Shown: positions 33,506-42,412, counted from the first letter of the stretch. The stretch: 48,234 nucleotides of DNA from an uncultured Oscillospiraceae bacterium (GCA_944387205.1 CALXDZ010000124.1:1-48234); one strand, 5' to 3'. Numbers and translations are program-made. The notes: a model not told the origin generated them from the sequence alone.

Positions 33506-34501
33506 ATGGCTGTCAATTTGAAAGGCAAAAGCTTCCTGACCCTCAACGACCTGACCCCCGGCGAGATCCGGTATCTGCTGGACCTGGGCCACGACCTGAA
33601 AGCCAAGCGCCGCGCCGGCATCCCCGGCAAGGCTCTGGAGGGCAAGCATATCGTGCTGCTGTTTGAAAAGACCTCCACCCGCACCCGCTGCTCCTTCGAG
33701 GTGGCCGCCACCCAGGAGGGTGCCCACGTCACCTTCCTGGATTCCGGCTCCTCCCAGATGGGCAAAAAGGAGTCCCTGGAGGACTCCGCCAAGGTGCTGG
33801 GCCGCTTCTTCGATGGCATCGAGTACCGCGGCTTTGACCAGAAGGTGGTGGAGGATCTGGCCAAATACTCCGGCGTGCCGGTGTGGAACGGCCTCACCGA
33901 CGCCGACCACCCCACCCAGATCCTGGCGGACATGATGACCATTGAGGAGCACTGCCACAAGCCCCTCAAGGACGTGAAGGTGGTGTTCCCCGGCGACGTG
34001 CGCAACAATATGTGCTACGCCTGGATGATCGGTGCGGCCAAGATGGGCATGCACTTCGTGGGCATCGGCCCGGAGAAGCTGGCCAAAGAGATGGACCCGG
34101 AGATCGTCAAGAGCACCTTCGCCACTGCCCGGGAGACCGGCGGCCTCATTGAGATCACCGACAACATGGCGGACGTGAAGGACGCGGACGTGATCTACGG
34201 CGACATCTGGGCCTCCATGGGCGAGGAGGCGCTGATCCCCGAGCGCACCAAGCTTCTCTCCCCCTACCGAGTGACGGAGGAGACACTGAAGGCCACCGGC
34301 AACCCCAATGTACTCTATCTGCACTGCCTGCCCTCCTTCCACGACTTTGAGACCAAGCTTGCCAAGGAATGGAAGGACAAGGGCGTGGACATCCGGGAGG
34401 TCACCGACGAGGTGTTCCGCGGCCCCCACAGCGTGGTGTTTGACGAGGCGGAGAACCGGATGCACTCCATCAAGGCCGTCTTGGTGGCTACGCTGGGCTA
34501 A
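33506..34501 (+). CDS. arcB: Ornithine carbamoyltransferase
   Basis: 331 residues, normal. Carbamoyl-phosphate motif FEKTSTRTRCSFEVA (STRTR at 57-61), DADHPTQILADMMT (HPTQ) and YLHCLPSFHD (HCLP), the ornithine-binding SMG loop as WASMGEE. Between arginine deiminase and a YfcC-type carrier it almost certainly works in the catabolic direction, phosphorolysing citrulline to ornithine and carbamoyl phosphate (ArcB). The biosynthetic ArgF form cannot be excluded by sequence alone. The ATG at 33506 follows AAAAAGGAGAACCACT. Confidence 0.95.
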   Translation: MAVNLKGKSFLTLNDLTPGEIRYLLDLGHDLKAKRRAGIPGKALEGKHIVLLFEKTSTRTRCSFEVAATQEGAHVTFLDSGSSQMGKKESLEDSAKVLGRFFDGIEYRGFDQKVVEDLAKYSGVPVWNGLTDADHPTQILADMMTIEEHCHKPLKDVKVVFPGDVRNNMCYAWMIGAAKMGMHFVGIGPEKLAKEMDPEIVKSTFATARETGGLIEITDNMADVKDADVIYGDIWASMGEEALIPERTKLLSPYRVTEETLKATGNPNVLYLHCLPSFHDFETKLAKEWKDKGVDIREVTDEVFRGPHSVVFDEAENRMHSIKAVLVATLG

Positions 34502-34521
34502 AAAGAGAGGAGGCGGGCCCC

Positions 34522-35913
34522 GTGTCCAAATTCAAAATGCCCACGGCCTATACCATTTTGCTTGGCCTCATCATTCTGGTGGCCATCGCCACCTGGTTCG
34601 TGCCGGCGGGACAGTATGACTATGTAGACGGCGTGCCCGTGGCCGGCACCTACCACGCGGTGGAGCAAAACCCCCAGGGCGTGGGGGATGTGATCCTGGC
34701 CTCCTTCCACGGCTTCTATGACGCTGTGGATGTGTGCGTGTTCATTCTGACGGTGGGCGGCTTTTTGGGTGTGGTCATGCGCACCGGCGCGGTGGATGCC
34801 GGTGTCAGCCATGTGATCGCCCTGCTGGGCGGCCGGGAGAAGTGGCTCATCCCCATCCTTATGGTGTTTTTCGGCCTGGGCGGCACCAGCTATGGCATGT
34901 GGGAGGAGACCATGGCCTTTTACCCGCTGCTGATCCCCATCTTCCAGGCGGCGGGCTACGACGCGGTGGTGGGCATCGCGGTGATCCTGCTGGGCGCCGG
35001 TGCCGGTGTCATCTGCTCCACCGTCAACCCCTTCGCCACGGGCATTGCCGCCGGCTTTGCCGGGGTGTCCCTGGGGGACGGCATCGGATTGCGGATCTTG
35101 ATGTGGGTGGTCTTTGAGGCGGTGGCCATCTGGTATGTGATGGCCTACGCCGCCAAAGTGAAAAAGACGCCGTCCGCCTCCGTGGTGGGCCGGGGCCATG
35201 AGGAGCTCCGCACCAAGGCGGAGGAGGCCCCGCCGCTGACCACCCGCCGGAAGGTGATCCTGGCGGTATTCCTGGCTACCTTTTTACTGATGACTTACGC
35301 TGTGGTCCCCTTTGAGGACATGGGACTGTCCCTGCCCTCCCTGGGCTGGTGGTTCCCGGAGCTCTCCGGATTGTTTCTGGTCAGCGCCATCATCGTGGGC
35401 CTCATCGACCGGATGGAGGAAGCCGCCATTGCTGAGGAGTTCGTCACCGGCGCGGCGGATCTGCTGGGGGTGGCCTTCATCATCGGTATCAGCCGGGGCA
35501 TCACCTATTTGATGAATGAGGGCCGTATCACCGACACAGTCCTCAGCTGGGGCGAGAATGCCCTGTCCGGTGCCGGGCCCCTGACGTTCATTTTGCTTGT
35601 GTTTTTGCTGTATCTGCCCCTGAGCATCCTGATTCCCTCTTCCTCAGGCCTGGCCACGCTGTCCATTCCCATCGTGGCGCCTCTGGGGAAGTTTGCCGGG
35701 GTCTCCGGTGCCCTTATCATCACCGCCTTCCAGTCCGCCTCGGGCCTGGTGAACCTCATCACCCCCACGGCGGCAGTGGTCATGGGCGCTCTGGCCCTGG
35801 GCCATGTGCCCTACGACAAATGGGTACGCTTTTCCTGGAAGATCGTGCTCCTTTTCGCCGCGCTCATTGCGGCTTTCCTGGTGGCGGGAGCCCTGCTCTC
35901 CGGCGGATCATAA
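34522..35913 (+). CDS. YfcC/ArcD2-like membrane carrier (probable arginine-ornithine exchange)
   Basis: 463 residues with about 12 membrane helices. Typical of the YfcC/C4-dicarboxylate anaerobic-carrier-like family: FVPAGQYDYVDG near the N-terminus, GGTSYGMWEETMAFYPLL, STVNPFATGIAAGFAGVSLG and LSILIPSSSGLATLSIPIVAPLG, with re-entrant loops rich in Gly/Ser. Homologues beside arcA-arcB are presumed to import arginine in exchange for ornithine, but the family as a whole is not biochemically uniform. The GTG start at 34522 lies 20 bp after arcB with AGAGAGGAGGCGGGCCCC, and a terminator follows. ArcC (carbamate kinase) does not follow. Confidence 0.9.
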   Translation: MSKFKMPTAYTILLGLIILVAIATWFVPAGQYDYVDGVPVAGTYHAVEQNPQGVGDVILASFHGFYDAVDVCVFILTVGGFLGVVMRTGAVDAGVSHVIALLGGREKWLIPILMVFFGLGGTSYGMWEETMAFYPLLIPIFQAAGYDAVVGIAVILLGAGAGVICSTVNPFATGIAAGFAGVSLGDGIGLRILMWVVFEAVAIWYVMAYAAKVKKTPSASVVGRGHEELRTKAEEAPPLTTRRKVILAVFLATFLLMTYAVVPFEDMGLSLPSLGWWFPELSGLFLVSAIIVGLIDRMEEAAIAEEFVTGAADLLGVAFIIGISRGITYLMNEGRITDTVLSWGENALSGAGPLTFILLVFLLYLPLSILIPSSSGLATLSIPIVAPLGKFAGVSGALIITAFQSASGLVNLITPTAAVVMGALALGHVPYDKWVRFSWKIVLLFAALIAAFLVAGALLSGGS

Positions 35914-35946
35914 AAAAAGCGGACGCCCACAGGCGTCCGCTTTTTT
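35912..35946. terminator. Bidirectional terminator between the carrier and the GH18 gene
   Basis: AAAAAAAGCGGACGCC with GGCGTCCGCTTTTTT, loop CACA; serves both convergent genes. Confidence 0.92.
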
Positions 35947-35957
35947 GCGCAAAGAGA

Positions 35958-37517
35958 TCAGACCAGGGTGAAGGACAGCCGCCGCTCCGGCTGGAGCATC
36001 CGCACGATCAGCACGGCGCATTCTGCCCGGCTGAGGGTAGCACGGGGGGCAAAGGTGCCCTTTTGGTCCCGCCCGGCAAACACACCGGCCCGGTACAGCA
36101 GATAAACCGCCTCTGCCTCCGGGGCGGAGGGGGATACATCCGGGATGGTCTCTACCCGGTTAATGGGTTCCAGGGCCTTGGCAGGCAGTGCCTTGGAAAG
36201 AAGCCCGGCAAACTCTGCCCGGGTGATGGCCCGGGCCGCCTGGGCGGCGGTGAGAGGGACGGAGAGAATGCCGTTTTTCAGGGCATAGTCCGCGTACTCC
36301 TGATACCAGGGGGTGCCGTGGCCCAGGGTGTCAGAGCCGGTGAGGTAGATGGTGTGCATCCGGGCGGCGATGCTGACAGCCTGGGCCCAGGTGACGGTGC
36401 CGGCGGGGGAGAAGCGGCGGCCGCCGGTACCCTGCATCAGCCCCAGTTTCCGGGCACTCTCGGCGCTTTCAGCGTACCAGGCACCGGCGGGAATATCGGT
36501 AAAGTAGGCCTTCTGGTCGATGACGGCGCGGATGGCGGAGAGGAGGCTCTTTTCCCCGGTGGCGTCCTGGGTGATCTCCCAGATCATCACGCCCCCCAAG
36601 TGCTCCAGGGCATAGGAGGTCTTGGCGGCGATGGTGTCCTGGCCGTTGTACCAGATCTGCTTACCCTGATAGACCACCGTGTCCTTTTTCTCTGCCCCGG
36701 GTACGGCCTGCAAAATGGTGCGGTAGGGAGTGCCGCCGGGCCGGGCATAAAAAGGAAGACCCAGCACGATCTTTTCCGCCGGCACGCCTCTGGTTTTGCT
36801 CCAGTAGCTGCCGCAGGCCACGGCAAAGTCGTAGGTGGAGTGGCGGCTGCCGTTGTCTCCGTCATAGGCCATGACGTTGATCCAGTCCACCGTCTCCAGC
36901 ACCCGGTCCGTAAAGGCCGCGGCCCCGGAGTAGGGGTTGCCGGAGGTAGTGGCGCCGCCGATGACGGCGGTGGTCAGCAGCTTGCCTCGGGTCTGAAGCC
37001 GCTGGGACAGGGCGGTGATGAGCTGCTCGTACTGTTTGTATGTACCGCTGGTACGGGGATACTCCCAGTCGATGTCCACGCCGTCAAATCCATATCGGTC
37101 ACACATGGATACGATGGCGTCCACCAGCTTGGACCGCTTGGCAGAGGTGGCGGTGGCGGAGGCGAACACCGGCTCCAAAAGTCCGTCGTGATCGCTCCAG
37201 CCTCCTACACCCAGAAGTACCTTCACGCCCTTTGCATGAGCCTTTTGGATCAGAGAGGAAGCTGCCTGGGCATTTTCCAGAGGCTGCAGCGAGCCGTCGG
37301 CGTTGAGGATAGCGAAGGCATAGATGATGTGGGTCAAATCCTCATAGGGGACTGAGGAGACTTGGGACAAGGGGCGCCAGGAGGGGTAGTAGGCCACCAC
37401 CCGGAAGGGATCGGTGGAACTGGTACTGGCCTGGGCCGGAGCCAGCGCGGGGAGCAGTATAGCCTGGATTACCAGGAAGACCAGAAAAAGTCCGGCCAGT
37501 CGTTTTCTGCGGTGCAT
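35958..37517 (-). CDS. SLH-anchored secreted glycoside hydrolase family 18 protein
   Basis: 519 residues. Signal peptide about 1-30 (AxA-type site near ALAPAQA), GH18 catalytic domain about 37-340 with the DxxDxDxE motif GFDGVDIDWEYP (D145, D148, D150, catalytic E152), then three S-layer homology repeats (about 345-515: FTDIPAGAWYAESAESARKL, PWYQEYADYALKNGI, and IPDVSPSAPEAEAVYLL). GH18 enzymes cleave beta-1,4-linked N-acetylglucosamine glycans (chitin, peptidoglycan or N-glycans) or act as binding proteins. SLH repeats bind pyruvylated wall polymers, so it is surface-displayed. The ATG at 37515-37517 follows AAAGGCAGGACTTCCCC. It may act on host or bacterial glycans, or in spore-cortex remodelling as YaaH-type GH18 proteins do. 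Confidence 0.93.
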   Translation of the reverse strand: MHRRKRLAGLFLVFLVIQAILLPALAPAQASTSSTDPFRVVAYYPSWRPLSQVSSVPYEDLTHIIYAFAILNADGSLQPLENAQAASSLIQKAHAKGVKVLLGVGGWSDHDGLLEPVFASATATSAKRSKLVDAIVSMCDRYGFDGVDIDWEYPRTSGTYKQYEQLITALSQRLQTRGKLLTTAVIGGATTSGNPYSGAAAFTDRVLETVDWINVMAYDGDNGSRHSTYDFAVACGSYWSKTRGVPAEKIVLGLPFYARPGGTPYRTILQAVPGAEKKDTVVYQGKQIWYNGQDTIAAKTSYALEHLGGVMIWEITQDATGEKSLLSAIRAVIDQKAYFTDIPAGAWYAESAESARKLGLMQGTGGRRFSPAGTVTWAQAVSIAARMHTIYLTGSDTLGHGTPWYQEYADYALKNGILSVPLTAAQAARAITRAEFAGLLSKALPAKALEPINRVETIPDVSPSAPEAEAVYLLYRAGVFAGRDQKGTFAPRATLSRAECAVLIVRMLQPERRLSFTLV

Positions 37518-37622
37518 GGGGAAGTCCTGCCTTTCGATGGATGAAGTGGGCTTATCATAGCAAAAACAAGGGAAAGATGCCATGGGAACTTCCGGCAGGA
37601 GAGGGGAAAGCTGGCGAAGGGC

Positions 37623-37651
37623 AAAAAAGCGCGGCGCCAGCGGCGCCGCGC
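37623..37651 (-). terminator. Terminator after the DegV gene
   Basis: Stem GCGCGGCGCC / GGCGCCGCGC with loop AGC; on the minus strand followed by TTTTTT. Confidence 0.85.
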
Positions 37652-37663
37652 AGGTAGAAAGGA

Positions 37664-38503
37664 TCAATAGCTGACGATGAGGCCCTTTTCCATGGCATAG
37701 TAGGTACAAAGTCCCTTGCAGCTCATCAGCGTCACGTCCGCCACAGGAAGCTCTGCCAGAATGGCCTGCTTGAGCTTCATGGCCCCGGCCAGATTCTCAC
37801 AGTGGGAGATGAGCACCGGCAGGCCCGTCACGTCCTTGGCCTCACCCATCATGCGCACGATGTGCTTGATGGTCTTGTTTTCCCCCTTGGCCTTGCCTGC
37901 CACATGAATGGTGCCCTGAGGCGTGGCGTCGGCAATGACGTGAATGCCCAGGCCCGTAAGCACGGAGCCAATGAAGGGGCTCATACGGCCGGCCTTGATG
38001 AGGTTGCCGAAGTTGGAAAGGGTAAAAACAACGCGCAGCGAGGCTTGATACTCCCGCAGAGCAGCGGAGACCTCCTCAAAGCTTTTTCCTGCCTCAATAA
38101 GCTGCTGAGCCCTAAGTACGATCAGGGCCAGCATACCGGAGGCACCCTTGGAGTCGATGATGCAGATCTGCTTGTCGGGATACTCCTCCAACACCATGCT
38201 CCGGCCCAGCAGCGCCGCGTTGTAGGTGCCGGAGAGCTGACCGGAGATGGTGACGCAGACGGTGCATTCCGCGGTCTCAAAGGCTCGCTTGAAATCCTCC
38301 GGGGAGGGGCAGGCCGTGGAGGAGCCGGTCTTGCAGGCATCCATGTCCTGCAAAAGCTGGGGGATGGAGAGGTTGCCGTCGTCGATATACTCATCCTCAC
38401 CAATGATGATTTTGAGAGGAACCACCTCGAAGTGAAGCTGCTGGCTCTGAATGTCAGAGGCCTTCAGGTCGCAGCTGCTGTCCGCCACAATATTCCAAGT
38501 CAT
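37664..38503 (-). CDS. DegV family fatty-acid-binding protein
   Basis: 279 residues, the normal size. It begins WNIVADSSCDLKASDI and has TACPSPEDFKRAFE, VCVTISGQLSGTYNAAL, IIDSKGASGMLALIV, the DegV-type LSNFGNLIKAGRMSPFIGSVL (the usual 'L..L.kgGRi' motif), and GLPVLISHCENLAGAMKL. DegV proteins (FakB-like) bind fatty acids for phosphorylation by FakA in Firmicutes. It starts at 38501-38503 with GAGGAGTTCAAT before the ATG and has a strong promoter at 38538-38565. No FakA gene is nearby. Specific lipid unknown. Confidence 0.95.
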   Translation of the reverse strand: MTWNIVADSSCDLKASDIQSQQLHFEVVPLKIIIGEDEYIDDGNLSIPQLLQDMDACKTGSSTACPSPEDFKRAFETAECTVCVTISGQLSGTYNAALLGRSMVLEEYPDKQICIIDSKGASGMLALIVLRAQQLIEAGKSFEEVSAALREYQASLRVVFTLSNFGNLIKAGRMSPFIGSVLTGLGIHVIADATPQGTIHVAGKAKGENKTIKHIVRMMGEAKDVTGLPVLISHCENLAGAMKLKQAILAELPVADVTLMSCKGLCTYYAMEKGLIVSY

Positions 38504-38537
38504 ATTGAACTCCTCACAATCTGATTTTCAATATTAG

Positions 38538-38565
38538 ATTATACCAGGAATCCCGGGAATGTCAA
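38538..38565 (-). promoter_or_regulatory. Strong sigma-A promoter for the DegV gene
   Basis: Perfect TTGACA (38560-38565) and TATAAT (38538-38543), 16-base spacer, TGG before the -10. Confidence 0.88.
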
Positions 38566-38665
38566 GTTCAGACTGCCGGTGGGGGGATATTTGTCGAATC
38601 TGGGAAAAATAAGGAATTTTTTATACATTTTACATAAAGCAAATGGAAACCACACATACCTCTGG

Positions 38666-38671
38666 TATACT
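38666..38671 (+). promoter_or_regulatory. Extended -10 box upstream of ppx-ppk1
   Basis: TGGTATACT ends 37 bases before the ppx start codon; an ATGGAA at 17 bases is the best, weak -35. The 205-bp divergent gap 38504-38708 contains only this and the DegV promoter. Confidence 0.55.
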
Positions 38672-38708
38672 GAAAAAACTTATGTGACATCAGCAAGTCA
38701 AAGGAGGC

Positions 38709-39635
38709 ATGTCCGTGTACGGCGTGATTGATATCGGTTCCAACAGCATCCGGCTCTCGGTCTTTCAGGTGGAGGAGGGAGGCGGACTTACCCCGCTTTT
38801 CCAGCGCAAGGAGATGACCGGCCTGGCAGCCTGCGTCAACGAAAAGGGGAATCTGACCCGTCAGGGCGTCCGCCGGGCAGCAGGCACTTTGGAGCGGTTC
38901 CGCTGGGCTCTGGAGAAGATCCTGGTGGAGGAGACCTTCGTCTTTGCCACTGCCTCTCTGCGGAACGTGGGCAACACCAAAGAGGTGGTGCAGGAGCTGT
39001 TCCGTCAGACCGGCTATCAGGTCCGGGTCCTCAGCGGCCGGGAGGAGGCCTTGCTGGACTATCGGGGTGCCCGGCTGTTCCTGGGGGGCGGCGACGGGCT
39101 GCTGGTGGACATCGGCGGCGGCAGTACCGAGCTGGTGGGCTTCCGGCAGGGAAAGGCGGAGTTTGCCGTGTCCATGCCGGTGGGCTCTCTGAATCTCTAT
39201 AAGCGGTGCGTGTCCGATCTGCTGCCCACCCAGGAGGAGCTGCGGAAGATCCGCCAGACAGTCCGCCGGGAGCTGGAGCGTCAGGAGCTGCCAAAGGACT
39301 TCCAGGCGGAGCTGCTGTGCGGCGTAGGCGGCACCGCCCGCAACACCTGCAAGCTGTGCAACGAGTGGTTCGGCCGTCCCAGCGAGGAGCGGGGCTTCAC
39401 GGACAAGGAGCTCAAGCATATGATGGACCGGTGCAAGCACCCGGACAAGGAGCACATGGACAGCTTGCTGGCGGTGATGCCCGAGCGGATCCACACCATC
39501 ACGCCGGGCATGGCCATCCTGCAGACAGTGGCCCGCCATTTTGGCTGCCGCCGATTTGTGGTCAGCCAGCAGGGCGTCCGGGAGGGCTATCTGTTGGAGA
39601 TCTTGTCGAAGAGAGGGAAAGTGCATGTCGGATAA
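38709..39635 (+). CDS. ppx: Ppx/GppA-family phosphatase (exopolyphosphatase)
   Basis: 308 residues, the short single-domain form of the family. ASKHA-fold phosphate motifs VYGVIDIGSNSIRLSVFQV and LLVDIGGGSTELVGF are clear, with TASLRNVGNT, LSGREEALLDYRGA and GVGGTARN. It removes phosphate from polyphosphate ends (Ppx) or from pppGpp (GppA). Overlap by 11 bp with the polyphosphate kinase gene supports the polyphosphate role. The ATG at 38709 has CAAAGGAGGC before it. Paired synthesis and degradation enzymes in one transcript imply post-transcriptional control of which one prevails. Confidence 0.94.
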   Translation: MSVYGVIDIGSNSIRLSVFQVEEGGGLTPLFQRKEMTGLAACVNEKGNLTRQGVRRAAGTLERFRWALEKILVEETFVFATASLRNVGNTKEVVQELFRQTGYQVRVLSGREEALLDYRGARLFLGGGDGLLVDIGGGSTELVGFRQGKAEFAVSMPVGSLNLYKRCVSDLLPTQEELRKIRQTVRRELERQELPKDFQAELLCGVGGTARNTCKLCNEWFGRPSEERGFTDKELKHMMDRCKHPDKEHMDSLLAVMPERIHTITPGMAILQTVARHFGCRRFVVSQQGVREGYLLEILSKRGKVHVG

Positions 39636-41766
39636 AGACCACATTTGGGAACTGGGCTACACCCAAAACCGGGAGCTGTCCTGGCTCCAGTTCAACGCCC
39701 GGGTGCTGGAGGAGGCGGAGGACGAGGAGGTGCCGCTGCTGGAGCGGCTGAAATTCCTGGCCATTTTCACCAGCAATCTGGACGAATTCTTTATGATCCG
39801 GGTGGGCAGCCTGACCGATCTGGCCCACCTGGAGAAAAAGAGCGTGGACAGCAAGTCCGGCTGGACACCGGAGGAGCAGCTTCAACGCATCTATGCCGCC
39901 GTGCGGCCCCTCTACACCCGGCGGGACCGGGTCCATGAAGCGTTGGCGGAGGCTCTGTGCCGCCAGGGGCTGTGCCGGGTGGAGGCCTCTGACCTGCAAA
40001 ACGGACAGATGAAGGCCATCCGCCAGTATTTCCGCAATATGGTGGAGCCGGTGCTTTCTCCTCAGATCGTGGATGCCCACCACCCCTTTCCCCATTTGGA
40101 GGGTAAGGTGCTCCACATCGCTGCCCGGTTGAAGGTGGGAAAGGGAGAGATGCTGGGCCTCATTCCGGTGCCCGCCTCGCTGCCGGCTCTGGTGCCCCTG
40201 CCAGGGGAGGAGGGCAAGCTGGTGCCCATGGAGAGCATCCTGCTTCACTTTGCCGACCAGGTCTTTGGCATGTATGAGGTGCTGGAGAAGGTGTGCTTTT
40301 GCATTACCCGCAATGCGGACGTGGACCCCCGGGACGAGGCCTTCGACGTGGAGGAGGACTTCCGGCGGAAGATGGAGAAGGTCCTGCGCCAGCGCCGCCG
40401 CTTGGGCGTGGTGCGGGTGGAGGTGTCCGCTCCTTTGAGCAGCTCCATGGAATCCTGGTTCCGGGAGCGCTTCGACGTTAAGTCCCACCAGATCTTTGTG
40501 ACCCGGGCCCCCATGCGGATGGACTACGCCTTCTCCCTGGGAGAGCGGCTGCCCCAGGAGCAGCGGGAGCGGCTGTCGGACCCGCCCTTTGCCCCTCAGC
40601 GGCCCTCCATGCTGGACGTAGACCGGCCGCTGCTGCCCCAGGTGCTGCAAAAGGACGTGCTGCTGTCCTATCCCTATGAGAGCATGGACCCCTTCCTGGC
40701 GCTGCTGCGGGAGGCGGCAAAGGATCCGGATGTGCTCTCCATCCGCATCACCATCTACCGCCTGGCCCGCCGGGCCAAACTGGTGGATTACCTGTGCGCC
40801 GCAGCGGAAAACGGCAAGGACGTCACCGTGCTCATTGAGCTGCGGGCCCGGTTCGACGAGCAAAACAACATCGACTGGTCCGAGCGGTTGGAGGAGGCGG
40901 GCTGCAAGATCATCTACGGCTTTGAGGATTATAAGGTCCACTCCAAGATCTGCCTCATCACCCGCCGCAGCAAGGCCGGCATTCAGCACATCACCCAGGT
41001 GGGCACCGGAAACTACAACGAAAAGACCGCCCGGCAGTATACCGATGTCTCCCTCATCACCGCCAATCCGGTCATCGGCGCCGACGCGGCGGCCTTTTTC
41101 CAGAACATGGCCCTGGGGAACCTGGACGGGCGCTATGACGCCCTTTTGGTGGCGCCCCGGAGCTTCAAGGACGAGATCCTGCGTCTGATCGGCGAGCAGG
41201 CGGCCCGGGGCACCGAGGGGTATATCCTCCTCAAGTTCAACTCTCTCACTGACGCGGACGTGATCCGGGCCCTGTCCAACGCTTCCTGCGCCGGGGTGAC
41301 CATCGAGCTCATCATCCGGGGCATCTGCTGCCTCCGTCCCGGCATCCGCTACCGTACGGAGCACATCAGTGTGGTCTCCGTGGTGGGCCGTTTCCTGGAG
41401 CATTCCCGGATCTTCTGTTTCGGCCGGGGGGCGGAGGAGAAAATGTACATCGGCTCCGCTGACCTGATGACCCGGAATACGGAGCGCCGGGTGGAGATCG
41501 CCTGCCCCGTATGGGATGAGGCGGTGCGCAAGCGGCTCCACGAGATCTTGGACGCCATGCGGGCTGACACGGTGAAGGCCCGGGAGCTGCGCAAGGACGG
41601 CAGCTATGTCCGCCGCTCCGGACCGCCGCTGTCGGCCCAGGAGTGTCTCATGCGCCTGGCCATCACCCGGGCGGAGGAATCCCGGGAGAAGAAAGAGCCA
41701 GAGCCGCCCAAGGGGCTGGAGAGATTCCTCCCCTGGCTGCGGCGTCAGAGGAGAGAACCGTCTTGA
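39625..41766 (+). CDS. ppk1: Polyphosphate kinase 1
   Basis: 713 residues, normal for PPK1. It begins MSDKDHIWELGY, and the N-terminal helical domain includes NRELSWLQFNARVLEEA and FLAIFTSNLDEFFMIRVG. Catalytic domain: ITIYRLARRAKLVDYL, YKVHSKICLI with the phosphorylated histidine H439, and FLEHSRIFCFGRG with the second active-site His. It makes polyphosphate from ATP reversibly. The ATG at 39625 lies within the ppx end, and GAGAGGGAAAGTGC precedes it. It ends in a basic Arg-rich tail, and a hairpin at 41771-41812 follows. Confidence 0.97.
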   Translation: MSDKDHIWELGYTQNRELSWLQFNARVLEEAEDEEVPLLERLKFLAIFTSNLDEFFMIRVGSLTDLAHLEKKSVDSKSGWTPEEQLQRIYAAVRPLYTRRDRVHEALAEALCRQGLCRVEASDLQNGQMKAIRQYFRNMVEPVLSPQIVDAHHPFPHLEGKVLHIAARLKVGKGEMLGLIPVPASLPALVPLPGEEGKLVPMESILLHFADQVFGMYEVLEKVCFCITRNADVDPRDEAFDVEEDFRRKMEKVLRQRRRLGVVRVEVSAPLSSSMESWFRERFDVKSHQIFVTRAPMRMDYAFSLGERLPQEQRERLSDPPFAPQRPSMLDVDRPLLPQVLQKDVLLSYPYESMDPFLALLREAAKDPDVLSIRITIYRLARRAKLVDYLCAAAENGKDVTVLIELRARFDEQNNIDWSERLEEAGCKIIYGFEDYKVHSKICLITRRSKAGIQHITQVGTGNYNEKTARQYTDVSLITANPVIGADAAAFFQNMALGNLDGRYDALLVAPRSFKDEILRLIGEQAARGTEGYILLKFNSLTDADVIRALSNASCAGVTIELIIRGICCLRPGIRYRTEHISVVSVVGRFLEHSRIFCFGRGAEEKMYIGSADLMTRNTERRVEIACPVWDEAVRKRLHEILDAMRADTVKARELRKDGSYVRRSGPPLSAQECLMRLAITRAEESREKKEPEPPKGLERFLPWLRRQRREPS

Positions 41767-41770
41767 TTTC

Positions 41771-41812
41771 CATAGACCGGAGGGGCAGCCCTCCGGTCTA
41801 TGTTGCATTTTG
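41771..41812 (+). terminator. Probable terminator after ppk1
   Basis: Perfect 14-bp stem CATAGACCGGAGGG / CCCTCCGGTCTATG, loop GCAG, but only a weak U-run (TTGCATTTT). Confidence 0.7.
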
Positions 41813-41869
41813 CCGGTCAAAGTATACGGGAAAACGGTCGAATTTGGCAGTGCGGAGGGAAATTATGCT

Positions 41870-41898
41870 TTCTATTTTTGCGTGAATATGATACAATA
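41870..41898 (+). promoter_or_regulatory. Putative promoter of lrgAB
   Basis: TTTCTA (41870-41875) and TACAAT (41893-41898) with a 17-base spacer. The leader of about 130 nt contains the inverted pair CCGGAAT (41902-41908) and ATTCCGG (about 41970), so it may be structured. No protein gene is seen in 41767-42037. Confidence 0.5.
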
Positions 41899-42037
41899 AC
41901 CCGGAATGCGGCGGCAAATAACAGCTTTTCGGTGGGGCTTTTAAACCGGAGCTGGGCGTTATGCTGTCAGATTCCGGACGCCTTTTGGAGAGAAGGGGCG
42001 GACTGGATAAAACTTGTGTTGGAAAGAGGGAACTGCC

Positions 42038-42412
42038 TTGCGTATTCTCAAGCAACTGGCGCTGATCTTCGGCGTGTGCCTGGCGGGCGATCTGCTCTCC
42101 GTGGTGATCCATAACTTCCTGCCCGGCAATGTACTGGGTATGCTGCTGATGCTGCTGCTGTTGTGGCGGGGTTGGATCAAAGAGAGCCAGATCCAGGAGA
42201 CCGCCGGCTTTTTTGAACACAACATGGCCTTTTTGTTCCTGCCCACCTGCCTGGGTGTGCTGGAGCTGTCCGGTGAGGTGCTGGCTGTGCTGTGGCAGAT
42301 CCTGGTGATCATTCTTATCACCACGCTTTTGACAGTGACGGTGACCTCCGCCACAGTAAAGCTGCTCTCCCGCCGGAGCGGGGGAAGAAAGGAGGACGGC
42401 TATGCTGCATGA
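42038..42412 (+). CDS. lrgA: LrgA/CidA family holin-like membrane protein
   Basis: 124 residues with four hydrophobic helices. ILKQLALIFGVCLAGDLLSV and HNFLPGNVLGMLLMLLLL are the family-typical pattern (the P-x-P/G-N-V-x-G-M turn), followed by FEHNMAFLFLPTCLGVLE. LrgA and LrgB control murein hydrolase activity, autolysis and, in several species, export of pyruvate or other acids under stationary or overflow conditions. The start is TTG at 42038 with GAAAGAGGGAACTGCC before it; an in-frame TTG at 42014 has no ribosome site. It overlaps lrgB by 11 bp. Confidence 0.92.
   Translation: MRILKQLALIFGVCLAGDLLSVVIHNFLPGNVLGMLLMLLLLWRGWIKESQIQETAGFFEHNMAFLFLPTCLGVLELSGEVLAVLWQILVIILITTLLTVTVTSATVKLLSRRSGGRKEDGYAA

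Noticed and set aside
35820..37355. 511-codon plus-strand frame opposite the GH18-SLH gene
   Set aside because: Antisense shadow; the minus strand has the GH18 and SLH motifs.
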